Assembly (NCBI GenBank): GCA_964016875.1
Contig: OZ024724.1
Location: forward strand, 9,410,501 to 9,474,500
Length of the DNA stretch: 64,000 nt
Direction: 5' to 3'
Origin: Fallopia convolvulus
Lineage: Eukaryota; Streptophyta; Magnoliopsida; Caryophyllales; Polygonaceae
A program made the position numbers and the translations under genes. Shown piece after piece: positions 10,692-23,625 of the stretch. Positions within the stretch are counted from its first letter, which is position 1. Each line of letters begins with the position of its first letter. The notes beneath the pieces were generated by a model. The model ran no database searches and had not been told where the DNA came from. It saw only the letters and a program-made list of their open reading frames with translations.

Positions 10692-12053
10692 TGATGTCCT
10701 CCTTTTTAGTCATGTTTTTAGGGTGTGTTTTTGTGTCTTTTGAGTCTTTTTCTTTAGTTTTGTGTTTTGTTTTGAGTCGTTTGTGTAGGTTTTCGTATTT
10801 TCTTAAGATATGGAGTCTACATAAGCTTTGGTGGTGTTTTGTAGGTTTTTAGAAGCTATTTGGAGCAATTTTTGAAGAAAGGAGCAAAACCGGTGAAGAT
10901 AGCACTCAAGCATAAAGAGAAGATGAAGATTAAGAGCTCAAGTAAATTTATTGAAGATCAAGTTTGAGCTTGGAAAGAGATAGAGAAATTCGTTACAAGA
11001 ACATAGGAAAAAGAATCGAGTCAAACGGATTTGTAACGAATCTTCTACGCAAGTTTTACTCAAGGCTGTTTTCGACCCTGTCAGGGTCGTTAACGAGGTC
11101 CTGAGGCACAGCGAGATCCGAGTCGGTGTTTAATTAAAGGCTTCTATCTTTTATCTTTTAAACTTTAGTTTAGTAAGTTTTTATTATGTTATTAGATAGA
11201 TAGAAGGGGTATATCTTATTAGAAGATATTATTTCCTTATAGTTAGATTTAAGATAGATTTATTTCCTTATAGTTAGATTTAAGATAGATTTATTTCTCT
11301 ATAAATACTCTTGTCTACCCTTTGTTATTCTCTACACAATCAATGACCTTGGAGGGCAAGTAAGAGGAGGAGGAGGAGAGAAGAGAGAGGGGTGAGAGGA
11401 CGAGTAGAGAAGATAGCTTGGAGAACAAGTTTTGTTTTGGATTCAAAGTTGTAAGCTTTCTCTTTTAATTTAATTTAGATGTTTTCAATTATTATGAATT
11501 GTGAGTAGTCTCTCTCTCTAAGGTTGGGGTTGAACCCAACAATGGTTGTGCATGCTTGTTTGTGATCATGATTTGATTGTTTTTATTACATGAATCTATT
11601 CTCTTGTTCTTAATCCTTGAAACGAAAGTTGAAATGAATTTCTCATTCATAGTTGAAGCGAAAGCAGAAACCTTGATTCAGAATAGTCAAATTAGGGTTT
11701 TGAAGTGAAAGCGGATTTATCCTAGTTGAAGTAGAAGAGATAGATAGTAAGTTTGTTGATTCAACGAAAGTTGATTGATTTACTTGCTTTAGTTAACGAA
11801 AGTTAGCACCTTTATGTGATAAAAGCATGATCTATGTGTTTCATTAGCTTTTGGCATGCATGATTGTTGTTGTGGCGACACCTTTACCTTAGAATTCCTC
11901 TTTCCTTGTTAAAAAACCCTACCTTTAGTTGATTGCTTGCGTGAGAAGTAACAAAACTTGATACTGACTTTCTCCCTGCGGACGAACCTGACTCTGCTAT
12001 ACTCAGCAGGGTCTTGATATAAATTTATTTGTTGTCAAGAAACCCTAACAACA
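10692..12053 (+). mobile_element. Solo LTR inserted in the gypsy 5' LTR
   Basis: It starts TGATGTCC, ends CCTAACAACA, and is flanked by the perfect 5-base duplication ATCAA (10687-10691 and 12054-12058). The 3' LTR of the host gypsy shows the empty site as GATCAACAAGG. A TATA-like TCTATAAATA lies at about 11298, and a near-perfect palindrome CGACCCTGTCAGGGTCG lies upstream at about 11074. There is no internal region, so this is what unequal recombination between two LTRs leaves. The 1362-base length and start resemble Athila/Tat-type LTRs, but the family is not certain. Confidence 0.88.
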
Positions 12054-12090
12054 ATCAACAAGGAGTAATCCGAGGCGATCACGTATCAAG

Positions 12091-12104
12091 TGGTATCATT
12101 CATC
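12091..12104 (+). other. Primer-binding site of the gypsy element
   Basis: TGGTATCATTCATC begins two bases after the 5' LTR end. The first 8 bases match the initiator-methionine tRNA PBS (TGGTATCAGAGC); the rest has diverged. Confidence 0.65.
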
Positions 12105-13306
12105 CAGCGTCAAGCCAAGTAAAAAATTTCTTGCCTTTTTCGCTTTCTAGTTCAATTTAATTCAGTTTTTGATCCTAAAATTCATATATTTACCCAAATC
12201 TACAAACTTTGAGACAAATTCTGAATTTTTCCCACAAAAAAAACCATAAAAATAGAACACCACCACCACTCCCCGTCGATGACCACCAAGAGCTGGTGTC
12301 ACTCTCCGCAGTTGCACCACTCGCCACCACACCACCTTTCTTCCGCCACCAACCTCGGTCCAAACGGACCACCCCAACCACCAAATCGCCACCCCCTCTC
12401 TCTTGAAGCCCTAAGCCTAAAACACGCAAACCCTAATCCTAATTCCCTTGTTGTTCCTTTTCCCCTCAAGCAACTAACCAACTAGGAGATTTTCAAGGGA
12501 TTTTAGGCATGTTTTAAGACTGATTGGTTAAGTTTGTTGCAATTCATGATTACAATATTAATTCCTATTGTTTTTATAAGTTTTCAATTGATTATTGCAT
12601 GATTGATTGAGATTCTAGTGCTTGAGATTAATTGTTGATTTTTGCTTTGCTTCCCATATCAATTCGACCTACCCTATTATCTCTTTGTTAATTTCACTTC
12701 TAGATAGTATCATTAGTAGTATAAATCACCTCTTACAAAAAAAATCAGTTCGTACCCCCTTGAAAATGCTATTTGCTTTGTTTGCGTCAATTCAGCACAT
12801 TCTAGTAGTTTGTGCATAAATTCAAAAAAAATCAGAATATTTCTTGTGCAAAAGGTGATCTACTCTATCTAGTTTAAGCCATTTTCACCCCTAGTGATTG
12901 CTTTACTAAAAACTAGTACTTGTGATCATTTTATATGCTTTGTGACAACACTACAATAAGTCACATAACCTGCCTTTTTCTCACCTTGCTTGCTTAAATT
13001 TGGCATTCATCTTCTTCCTAAGGACCAATTGAGAGATTGGATATTCTTTTGAAGCTTATAAGGGAAATTTGCATTGCTTTTCATATTGCATACTTGCTAA
13101 TTGCTTAAGTTGCGTTTTCCTTTGATTACCATTAGATTATCACATCTCCATAATTCCTACCTCAATTTTAACCAAAAAACTAAATTGGTTGAATTGAATT
13201 ACTTTGAGAAAAGTTTTGGCTTAATTAAGGTATGATATTGCTGATTGGATTGCCTTTGGAAGAATAGACTACTCTCTTGTTATTTGTGACCTTTGCAGGT
13301 TAGAAA
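12105..13306. other. Gypsy 5' leader; no gene seen
   Basis: About 1.2 kb between PBS and gag, AT-rich and without a domain-bearing frame. Overlapping short frames around 12190-12480 arise from CCACCACC-rich sequence and look like chance. Confidence 0.5.
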
Positions 13307-14583
13307 ATGATGATTGATGAGCAAGTTAACCCCACTGATGTGAATTTGTCCAAATAGGCTATTGACTTCATAAGATTTGCTATTAATGAAGGCATAAGAG
13401 AAAGTCAAAAGAGGACAATAGAGTTGGTGAACTTAATATTACAACCTCAATGGGATAAGCTAGATGCACTTGTAGCTGCTTCTAAGGATGGGTCTACATC
13501 AGTCCAAAAAGAAGCTTCTCCTCTACATCATGACAAGAATGTTGATCCTAATCAAGCTCTTGCAAGTAATAAAGGTAAGACACACATAGAAGAAGAAAAG
13601 TGTGATGTGCTTGCTACCTATCCGGGATCAATTGAAGACCACAACCTCCCAGGCCATTACTCACCTAGTGGTGGTCATGGTAGAGGTCGTGGAATTGTAG
13701 TAAAGGCCACTAGCGTACCTACACCAGCCGCCCACTAGGCAGCCCACGTCGCCCCCTCAGCCTTACAACAACCTATATGATGATGTTATATATGGGTATC
13801 TTGGGGAAGAGCAACCACATTGACATCCTCCTCTTGATGTTTTCTATAATGAAACTTAAGAAGTGGAAGAAATTCCACAAGCTTATGGTGTTAGGAGGTC
13901 AAACAACAACAACATCCAAAATAATGCTCAAATTGGAAACGAGATATTAAGATCAAAATTAAGCCTTTCAATGGAGAGCTTAATCGTGAAAAATATCTAG
14001 AGTGAGAGCAAACTACTAGCTTCATTTTAGATCACATGGGCTATGAAGAATGGGAAAAAGGGGTTGTTGTTGTTGTTGTAATCCACTTTGTTGAGACCGC
14101 TAGAAGCTGGTGGTTTCGAATGAAAAGAGGATAGAAGAAGGAAGACCTTACCTCCTATTGAGATTTGGAACCAACTAAAGTTTGTAATGAAAATGTTGTA
14201 TGTGCTTGAAGAACACACCGAGCACATGAGGCTAAAAGTGGCCACTTGCAAACAAGGATTCAAGTCACCTACTGAGTTCTTCAATGAGCTTGAATTAAGT
14301 TTCAAGGTTGGAATTCATCACTCTCAAAGGTCTTTAAGGACCCAATTCATGGATGGACTGAATCAAGCAATTAGAGAAACCCTAGAAGTGCAACAAATCA
14401 AGGATCTCAACACTCTAGTGCATTCAGCCCAATTGCTCCATGATCATTTACAAAGGAAGAAGAAAGAAGCTTGGAATCCAAACAAAAGGTATACCTCTAA
14501 CTCTAGCTTAAATTCTAATTCTTTTTCTTATAACTCTTCAATGCAACAAAAGGGAGCTCAAAGCTCAACTAAACTTTCAAATA
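13307..14583 (+). pseudogene. Gypsy gag, N-terminal part (broken)
   Basis: From ATG at 13307 the frame reads MMIDEQVNPTDVNLSK, a stop, then AIDFIRFAINEGIRES and a 104-codon stretch (13424-13738) rich in His, Gly and Arg near its end. After further breaks it gives KIKPFNGELNREKYLE and ILDHMGYEEWEK, typical of plant gypsy gag. An open stretch at 14187-14588 holds the C-terminal gag helices (KQGFKSPTEFFNELEL). The frame is cut at 14583 by the copia insertion and resumes with the zinc knuckle at about 19797. Established role: packaging of element RNA in cytoplasmic particles. Several stops and frame changes make it non-functional. Confidence 0.75.
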
Positions 14584-14826
14584 TGTAAATCTAATTAAGA
14601 AGAATGAAGGAAGAACAAGATTGATTGAATTCAATCATTAGAAAATTACACTCGAGTATCTCACATTTCTCTCAACATAAGAGAGTAGAACACAATAAAA
14701 GACTCTAACAGATTGTCTAACTAACTCACTCACTCAGCTATTTAAAGTTGTCTTACTTTCTGTTATTACAGAACCACGTGTACCACACGTGCCTTATTAC
14801 TAATACTCCTATCTATACTCTATACA
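14584..14826 (-). repeat. 3' LTR of the inner copia element
   Basis: On the plus strand it begins TGTAAATCTAATTAAG and ends CTCTATACA, matching 19539-19781. The polypurine tract lies at 14827-14836. Confidence 0.9.
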
Positions 14827-14884
14827 CCCCCATCAAACTTGAGCTAGGGGAAAACCAAGCTAAGTTTGCGTGATAAAAAAAATG

Positions 14885-17800
14885 CTATTGAGACCCAAGT
14901 GATTTACTCAAAACATCAGCTAACTGAAAATGTGATGGAACATAAACTGTATAAAGGAAACCAGATTGCACCAGCTCTCGAACAAAATGATATTCAATCC
15001 TCAAATGCTTAGTACGTTCATGATATACTGGAGTAGCTGCCAATTGTTGTGTTGCTTTATTGTCACAATGAAGAGAGATAGGAAGGGAAATTGGTATAGC
15101 AAAATCATGAAGAAGCCCTTTAAGCCAAACTAACTCACTAGAAGTTTCACTCATACTCCTATATTCACTTTCAGTAGATGATTTGGAAACTGTGGCTTGT
15201 TTCTTGGTTTTCCATGAAACAACAGAGGAACCAAGAAACACACAATAACCAGTAAGAGAACGACTAGAAAAATGACAGCTACCCCAGTCAGCATCATAGT
15301 AAGCTTGTAGGGACAAATCTGAATGACTAGGACAAAACAATGTAGTGTTGATTGTAACTTTCAAGTATTTCAACAAATGAATCCCTACATCCATGTGTGG
15401 AACTCGTGGATTAGCCATAAATTGACTGAGTTGTTGAACTCTATATGAAATGTCTAGTCTAGATAATGTCAAATATAACAGTCTTCCAACCATCTTTCTA
15501 TAAGATTCAGGATCCTGTAATTCTTCACCTTCATTAGGCATTAAATGCAAATTCCTTTGCATTGGAAATGAGGTTGGGTTGCAATCAAGGAGTCCTGCAT
15601 CAGTAACCAAATCAAGCACATATTTTCTTTGATTCAACCTTATACCATTTGATGATCTTGCTATCTCTAGACCCAAAAAATATCGAGCATAACCAAGGTC
15701 TTTTATAGTGAAAGCTTCATGCAATGAAGCCTTTGTGCAATCTATCATATCAACATTGTCTCTTGTGAGTAGCATATCATCAACATACACAAGAGCAAGA
15801 GCAATGGATTTCCCTGTGTGCTTGATAAACAAAGAATAATCATGCTTGGATTGCACAAAACCTAACTAAATAAGATGCTTTGTCAATTCAATGTTCCATT
15901 GACGACTTGCTTGCTTGAGCCCATATAAAGATTTTTTGAACCTGCAAACTTGACCTGGAATAGCTTTTGTATAACCCTGTGGAGGAACCATGTAGACTTC
16001 TTCACCTAAGAAACCATGAAGAAAAGCATTATTAATATCTAGTTGATGCAAAGGCAAGTTATGTGGTGAAGCTAAGGCTAATAACACTCGAACTGTTGTG
16101 AACTTGGCTACAGGGGAAAATGTATGCTTATAGTCTTTATTCTTAATCTGATTATAGCCTTTGGCAACAAGCCTAGCCTTCAACCTCTCAATCTGACCAT
16201 CTGGCTGAAACTAAATTTTGTATACCCATTTAGAACCAATTGCGTTCTTTCCTGGAGGCAAAGTGGTGAGCTCCCAAGTATGATTCCTTTCAAGAGCCTC
16301 TAGTTCCTTGCCCATAGCATCAATCCACCCTTTGTCTTTCACAGCTTGAGCATATGTAGTGGGCTCAACAACAGAAAACACATTAAACAAAGACTGTATA
16401 TAATCTGGTGCATATCCATGAAAATCAGATAAAGATACCACATGAAAAGCCTGTGAGAATGAATTAGCTTGACCTAGATCCTGATCAAAATTGCCAATTC
16501 CATGTGTAGGTGCTGGAACCATAGGACAAATAAAATCATGAAACTTTGAAGGCAACTTAACATGTCGACTAGATCTCCTCAAACCCTGATTGCAATTTGT
16601 AACAACTCTGGTCTCCAAAATTGGATCATCAGAAGTAGCCAAGCTATCTGAAGCAATTTCTCCAACATCCGAATTCAGATCCCTGACTGCAAACACTGGT
16701 TCTCTATGTTGTGATTCTGAAGCATTTGAAGGAATCAAATCACATAGAATATCTGTTTCATCTAAACCTGGTGACACAACAGGTAATTGAGGTTGTGGCA
16801 CCACTGGATCAACCTTCTTATCCTTAAAAGGAAATTTATCTTCCCTGAATAAAACATGTCGACTTACAAAAACTCTGTTAGTCTTTAAATCAAGCAATTT
16901 GTATGCCTTTTGCCCAGGTGAATATCCAAGAAAAATGCTTGGCACACCAGCTACACCAAACTTCCCCCTCTTGTCTTTTGGTAACAAGGAGAAACACAAA
17001 CACCCTATGATTCTCAAACTCCCATAATCAGGAAGCTTATTATTAAGAATCTCATAAGGAGTCTTCCAATTCAATACAGATGAAGGCATCATGTTGATTA
17101 ATCGTGTAGCACCTAAAATACAGTCACCCCAAAATCTCATTGGCAACCCTGCATGAATCCTAATAGCCCTTGTAGTTTCAACTAAATGCATGCGCTTACG
17201 CTCTACACATGCACTTTGTTCAGGAGTCCAAGGAGTTGATCTATGATGAATAATGCATTTTTGTTCAAATAAACTCCTACCAGCCCTTGCAAAAACTCCA
17301 TACCATTATCTTTCCTTACTATTTTAACTCTAGCATCATACTGTGTCTCGATCATCCTGAAAAACTTATCAATGCACCTGTATACTAGATCCTTTGATCC
17401 AAGAAGAAAAGTACATGTGCCTCGAGAATGATCATCTACAATTGTTAAGAAGTATTTCACCCCACAATAAGTAGGTGTCCTGTAGGGACCCCATAAATCC
17501 ATGTGAAACAATTCAAACACAGAAGAAGCAATGGAATCACTGGATGGAAAGGCTAACTTGTGCATTTTAGCCAAAGAGCAAGTATCACATTTAAACTGAT
17601 CCAAACCAGTACCATTACAACTTGACAAGTGTCTTAGTTTTGAAGTAGATATATGACCTTGTCTTGCATGTAATAACTCTAAACTAGATGTCTTATTACA
17701 CATATTATGTATCAAACTATACGGCAATAAATCTGTTCTTGGCACAACTAAAGCTTTCTTTCCTTTGAAGCTTGAATTCTGGTCATTCAGCTGCTCCCTG

Positions 17801-19332
17801 AGCTTGTATAAACCTCCTTCTCTCAAACCTCTTGCAAGAACTCTCTTAGTCAAGAGGTCATGTAATTCACAACCATTCATTCCAAACAAAAACACACAAG
17901 CTTCACTTTTTAACAGTTTGGAAACTGAGATCAAGTTATGTCTGAAAGATGGCAAATACAAAACATTGAACAACACCAGATCTTGTGAAATAACAACAGT
18001 TCCAGACTATTCTACCAACTGAATCGTACCATCAAGAAGACCTATTTTAATTGAGTTGTCTAACTTCTTGATATCAGACAAACAGCCTCTATTAAATGGC
18101 ACATGATCCGTGGCCCCTAAGTCTACTATCCACACAGTATGATCAATACTAAGAAAACTGGAATTAGGAGTAATAGAAAGGTTACCAGCAAAATTTATGT
18201 AACCACTTCCGTTGCTCGATCCTTCTCCAGCATTTGCCTTGCCGTTCATCATCTTCAACACTTCCTGAAAAACTACATTGACTAAGGTTGTATCAGGTTT
18301 TCCAGCTACGTCTCCATAATCAGTCTCAAGTGGATTATCATGACTCTCCATGCCCTGCACATTAGCTGTCATCCTGCTATTTCCTTGAACTCTTGGACCC
18401 TTCCACCAATCTGGATACCCTACAATCTTGAAGCATGTCTCCTTCACATGTCCAGATTCCTTGCAATAATTGCACTTCCTATCTTGTTTAGCCTTCTTAA
18501 ACTCTCTACCAAAGTTAGTGCTAGAACCATTGCCTGCACCGGATTTCTGATCATCACCATTCCACTTTCTCCTTTCTGATTTCCAGAATTATAACCTGCA
18601 TTCTTATTATAATGATGAGATCCTTTCCGATTGATAGCAAGAGCATCATGAGACTGATCAACCTCTCCAGTAACATCCTTTTGTCTCTCAATCATCATAA
18701 CAACCTGATAAGCTTTTTAAAGCGAAGGAAGAGTTTCTTTGGATAAGATGTTGCTTCTCACTATATCATAACCATCATTTAAACCCATCAGAAACTGCAT
18801 CAGCTTCAACTGTGATTCCTTGTCGACAATTCTTTTCATCAACACACAAGAACACTGATTCAGAGCTCCACAAGTACACACAAGAGTTCCTTCCAAAGCT
18901 TCAAGTTCATCCCAAACTTTCTTAATCTTTCTATAATACATTGCAACCGACATGTTTTCTTGTTTGATATTAGCCAAGCTCCTCTGCAACTGATAAATCC
19001 TGTGCGATCTCAATCACCATTGAGTTTAAGATCCAACTCATTACCATAGAATCACATCTTCCCCACAGTTCATAGTCATCTGAATCAATATCAGGTCGAG
19101 GACAAGCACCATTAACAATACCTAGCTTCATTTTTTATCCTAAATCCAGTTTAACTTATTTGCGCCAACTATTGAAATTCTTGCCATCAAAATGTGTAGA
19201 AACTAGTTGCATACAAGGATTATCCGAGTTAGACAGGAAAAGAGGATCAAATTGATTACCTCTTGATGCTCCTGTAACCCTAGCGTCTCGTCCTTGATTT
19301 CCTCCCGTCATGGATAATTGATCATCAACCAT
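14885..19332 (-). pseudogene. Inner copia gag-pol polyprotein (broken by stops and frameshifts)
   Basis: The start is taken as ATG at 19332 (MVDDQLSMTGGNQGRD), because the copia gag N-terminal motif DNPCMQLVSTHFDGKNFNSW follows. In order: gag (to about 18440, including a CCHC-like knuckle region near 18470); protease (VDLGATDHVP, about 18110); GAG-pre-integrase (LLHARQGHIS, CDTCSLAK, about 17670-17570); integrase (FHMDLWGPY, about 17500, and KDNGMEF, about 17300); RT (FKARLVAKGYNQ near 16180 and YVDDMLL near 15785); and RNase H (DADWGSCHFSSRSLTGY and TVSKSSTESEYRSM, 15290-15150), ending at 14885. Breaks include stops in gag, TAG after LVE (about 18007), a frameshift near 17260, TAG in KI-FQPDG (about 16210) and a stop near 15863. 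The whole domain set is present but no continuous product is possible. Confidence 0.88.
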
Positions 19333-19517
19333 CTTGTCTCTGTTGTTGACAAAGAAACACGAATTGTACTAGGAAAAGACTGAACCACAGCAATTGCAAA
19401 ACAAAATCCCGATCCAGAAGAATCGTGCACAAACCAAAGAAAATCGCACCGTCACGAAATTCTTCAATTTCTTGGAAAACCCCCAAAATCACCAAAACAG
19501 AGAATCGATTCCCTGTT

Positions 19518-19529
19518 GCTCTGATACCA
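19518..19529 (-). other. Primer-binding site of the inner copia element
   Basis: On the minus strand TGGTATCAGAGC, an exact initiator-methionine tRNA PBS, lies 9 bases inside the 5' LTR. Confidence 0.9.
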
Positions 19530-19538
19530 TTTCAAATC

Positions 19539-19781
19539 TGTAAATCTAATTAAGAAGAATGAAGGAAGAACAAGACTGATTGAATTCAATCATCAGAAAA
19601 TTACACTCGAGTATCTCACATTTCTCTCAACAGAAGAGAGTAGAACACAGTAAAAGACTCTAACAAATTGTCTAACTAACTCACTCACTCAGCCATTTAA
19701 AGCTGTCTTACTTTCTGTTATTATAGAACCATGTGTACCACACGTGCCTTATTACTAATACTACTATCTATACTCTATATA
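19539..19781 (-). repeat. 5' LTR of the inner copia element
   Basis: Matches 14584-14826 over its whole length, apart from 11 substitutions counted by hand. Confidence 0.9.
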
Positions 19782-22700
19782 AACTAGGTACAATGACCCC
19801 AAACACTCCATTAATGGTCCCCAAATGCAACAAAGGAGGCCATTTGGCTAAAGATTGTCCAAATCTAAAACAAGTGCCTCTTACTACCAATGTTGGTTTT
19901 GTGAGTGATGAATATATACCTCCAAATCAAGTGGAGGAGGTGAATCTAAGCAGTGTGGTGGGCGACATAGAGGTAATTGAACCTGAAAATTCAGAGCTTC
20001 CCTTAGTTTTGTTACTATGATAACTCTAACATTGCAGGAAACACCTAGACTAGATCAATGGGAAAATATTTTTCATACTAGGTGTACAGTTAAAAATCAA
20101 GTGTTGTGCATGATAATTGATAGTGGTAGTTGCTATAACATTATAAATTCTAAGGTAGTTGATCACTTGCAATTAAAAACACAACCTAGAGCTACTAGTT
20201 ATGGTCTAAATGGTGTCAATGATTCAGATGGACCTAACTTAGTAATCAATCAGTGCTTAGTCCATGTTTCTATAGGTACTTATGCTGATGATATTATGTG
20301 TGATGTGGTTAACATGGAATGCACTCATATATTGCTTGGTAGACCATGGTTATTTGATAAGAGTGTGATTTATGATGGTATGCTTAATACCTATTCTTTT
20401 AACCATGACGGGAGGAGAGTTTCTCTTCTACTATTCTCGCCCCAACATGTTTTGCAAGATATGGTACGCAAGGACCAAGCAAGAGCATTGAGGTATGCCA
20501 AATAGGCACAACGGGCTGCCGACGCCAAAGAGAGGCGACGACGCACCGTGCCAGCCATTGGTGCCAAGACAGAAGTAAGAGGAGTTTCCCAGTCTCTACA
20601 CGAGCGTTCTGGTCCAAAATTTGACACAACTTCCAAAACAAGTGGAGCTACTGATTGGAACAAAAAACGCCTAGAAATTCAGCCTAATTCGTCAAAAGTG
20701 CAGCACATCACTTCAAACAGCGATGCTGAGACGAAAAAGAGGCTATCTCCCAATTCTCGTGGACGTTTGGCTCCAATTTTGGGAGCAATTCAGAAACTAA
20801 GGGAGATACCATCCATCTAGAAGAAAAACGCCTGAAAACTATGGCCAAAAATAGTTTGAAAGTTGGAGTTGAAAAGTGCTCTCTAGTTTCCCAATCTAGT
20901 ACTTCTTTCCCTATTCCTTATTCCTTTTGTTTAATGCTTAAGGAAAGAAATACTAATAATTAATCAAGATATTTCTCATTTTTCAAAGTGTATTCAAGAT
21001 CTATTACAGGTATTTGTGGATATTATGCCAAAAGAGTTGCATATTGGCCATCCACCAAAAAGGGACATTGAGCATCAATTGATTTGGTGCCTGGTGCTTC
21101 TTTATCAATTTGTGCAGCCTATAACTAGTCCAGAGGAGAACAACGAGCTACAAATACAAGAGTAAGATCTCATGGATAAGGGCTATGTGCGTGAATCCTT
21201 TAGCCCTTGCACGACATCAGTCATTTTGGTGCCAAAGAAGGATGGCACTTGGAGACTGTGTGTTGATAGTAGGGCGATCAACCAAATAATAGTTAAGTAC
21301 CGCCATCAAATTCCTAGACTTAATGATATGCTTGATGAATTGCATGGTGCTAATTTCTTTTCGAAAATTGATTTAAGAAGTGGGTACCATCAAATTAGGA
21401 TGAAAGAAGGGGATGAGTGGAAAACTGCTTTTAAAACTAAGCATGGTTTATATGAATGATTCGTAATGCCTTTTGGACTGACTAATGCACCTAGTACATT
21501 TATGAGGCTTATGAACCATGTTTTGAGAAAATACTTAGGAAAGTTTGTTGTAGTCTACTTCTATGACATCCTAGTTTATAGCAAAACTATGCCTGAACAT
21601 GTAGATCATCTTAGGACTGTTTTGGACACTTTGAGGTTAGAAACGCTTTTTGTTAACTTAAAGAAGTATTCTTTCTATTCGTAATATACTGCTTTTCTTG
21701 GTTTTGTAATTTCTAGGAGTGGCTTAAAGGTGGATGAAGATAAGATCAAGGCAATCAAGGAGCGGCCTCTGTCGACCATGCCCACCATGGTTCGGTTGTT
21801 CCTTGGCTTCGCTGGCTTCTACAGGAGGTTTGTACGTAATTTTAGCATAATTGCAGCCCCTCTCCATGAGCTAACAAATAAGAATACACCATTCAAATGG
21901 AGAAAGCAACAGGAGAATGCCTTCAACACACTCAAGGTTCGACTTTGTAATGCCCTAATGCTTCAACTCCTTGATTTCTCTAAGGCATTTGAGATTGAGG
22001 TTGATGCATCGGGCCATGGCATAGAAAGCGTCCTCCTACAAGACAAGAAATCCATATCTTATTTCAATGAAAAGCTTAGTGGGGCTGAGTTGAACTACTC
22101 TACTTATGAAAAAGAGTTGTATGCATGCATTAATAAGGGTTTTGAAAACTTGGTCACACTATTTATGGTCTAAGGAGTTTATGATACATTCTGATCATGA
22201 GGCTTTGATGTACTTGAAAGACCAATCATGACTCAGCAAGAGGCATGCAAGATAGGTTGAATTCATGGAGACCTTTCCTTATGTGGTAAAGCATAAGAAA
22301 GGCAAAGAGAATGCAATAGTTGATGCCCTTTCTCGCAGGTATGTTCTCTTGAACCAATGTGATGTTAAGACCCTTGGATTTGCAATGATTAAGTAATTGT
22401 ATGCTAGTGATCCTCACTTTTCTGAAATTTATAAGAATTGTATGTCTAGGGGAGAAATTAACAATTACTTTATAGATAATGGTTATTTGCTCAAAGTTGG
22501 AAAATTATGCATACCTTCATTTATTATACGTAGGTTGTTAACTAAAGAAGTGCATGAATCAAGAAGACATATAGGGTTAGAAAAGACACTTGAAGGCTTA
22601 AAAGAACACTACTATTGGCCTAAAATTAGTAATTATGTGATGAGATTTGTCAAAAGTTGTGTTGTTTGTGCTCAAGCCAAATCTAGACTAAACCCTCATG

Positions 22701-23607
22701 GCTTGTACCATCCCTTACCTATTCCTAGTTCTCATTGGGAAGACATTTCTATGGACTTCATTGTTGGATTGCCTAGAATTAGAAAAGGTAGAGATGTTAT
22801 ATTTGTTATTGTACACCGCTTTTCTAAAATGGCTCATTTTATACCATGCCATACGATTGATGATGTTGTGCATGTTGCTAACTTGTTCTTTAAAGAAATT
22901 GTTAGATTGCATGGTCCTTCTACTATTGTTTCTGATCGTGATCCTAAGTTTTTGTTATTTTTGGAAGAGCTTGTGGCCTAAGTTAGGAACTAAGTTGTTG
23001 TTTTCTACTTCATGTAACCCACAAACTGATGAGAAAAATGAAGTGACAAATAGAACGTTTAGGGGTTTTATTAAGAACTATGCTTAAAGCTAACCACAAA
23101 AGTTGGGAAGATGTTTTGCCTTTTGTGAAATTTGCTTATAACAGGTCTATCTATTCATCCACTAGAATGACCCCTTTTGAGGTTGTTTATGGGATGAATC
23201 CAAGAACGCTAGTGGATTTGACACCTCATTCGTACAAGGGAAAGGACAACTTTGAAGCTAATAAGAGGGATGAGTTTGTTAAGAAGCTACATGAGAGGAC
23301 TAAGATGCATTTGGAGAGGAAATCATTGAAGTATAAAGCCCAAGCTGATAAGGGGAAAAAACAGGTTATCTTTGAAGAAGGTGATCTTGTTTGGGTACAT
23401 CTTAGCAAGGAGATGTTTCCCAATAAGAGAAAGAACAAGCTATATCAGCGTGGAGATGGACCATTCAAAATCCTCAAGAGAATCGACCCTAATGCTTATC
23501 ATGTAGAGTTTCCTGGTGAGTATAATGTTCATCCAACGTTTAATGTGGCTGATCTTTCACTTTATGTGCCAGACCTAGATTCCTGACATCGAATTAGAGA
23601 CGATTCG
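19782..23607 (+). pseudogene. Gypsy gag zinc knuckle, protease, RT, RNase H and integrase (broken)
   Basis: Continuation of the gypsy frame after the copia insertion. A zinc knuckle VPKCNKGGHLAKDCPN (about 19830) has lost its first Cys. The protease has IIDSGSCYNIIN (about 20115). RT begins GYVRESFSPCTTSVILVPKKDG (about 21180); its catalytic motif reads YFYDILVYS (about 21560), where the family has YFDD, so one metal-binding Asp is lost. RNase H has EVDASGHGIESVL (about 22000). Integrase has an HHCC region (22550-22680), DFIVGLP (about 22755) and DRDPKF (about 22935), a frameshift near 22975, then QTDEKNEV. The integrase C-terminal part ends FNVADLSLYVPD before a stop at 23584. Stops at 21457 and 21682 and frameshifts near 22140 and 22975 kill the frame. 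Confidence 0.87.
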
Positions 23608-23625
23608 AGCTCAAGTGGAGGAGAA

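Larger units (their letters stand above)
9520..12088 (+). repeat. 5' LTR of the gypsy element (contains a solo LTR)
   Basis: It starts TGATGCAGTG and ends ACGTATCA. Without the inserted solo LTR and its duplication it would be about 1.2 kb. Its first 330 bases and its last 65 match the 3' LTR at 23626-24062, but about 0.8 kb in between (roughly 9870-10645) is missing from the 3' copy. The start of the LTR is an open frame matching the end of pol (see the 3' LTR). Confidence 0.85.
14584..19781 (-). mobile_element. Nearly full-length copia retrotransposon inserted in gypsy gag
   Basis: Two 243-base LTRs (14584-14826 and 19539-19781) flank a complete but broken gag-pol on the minus strand. By my hand count they differ at 11 of 243 positions (about 4.5 percent). 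The flanks AAATA (14579-14583) and AACTA (19782-19786) are a target duplication with one mismatch. The PBS (19518-19529) and a G-rich tract next to the left LTR (GATGGGGGTG on the minus strand) are in the expected places. Confidence 0.9.

Noticed and set aside
12162..12485. Overlapping open frames on both strands
   Set aside because: They result from CCACCACC-type low-complexity sequence in the gypsy leader; no motif.
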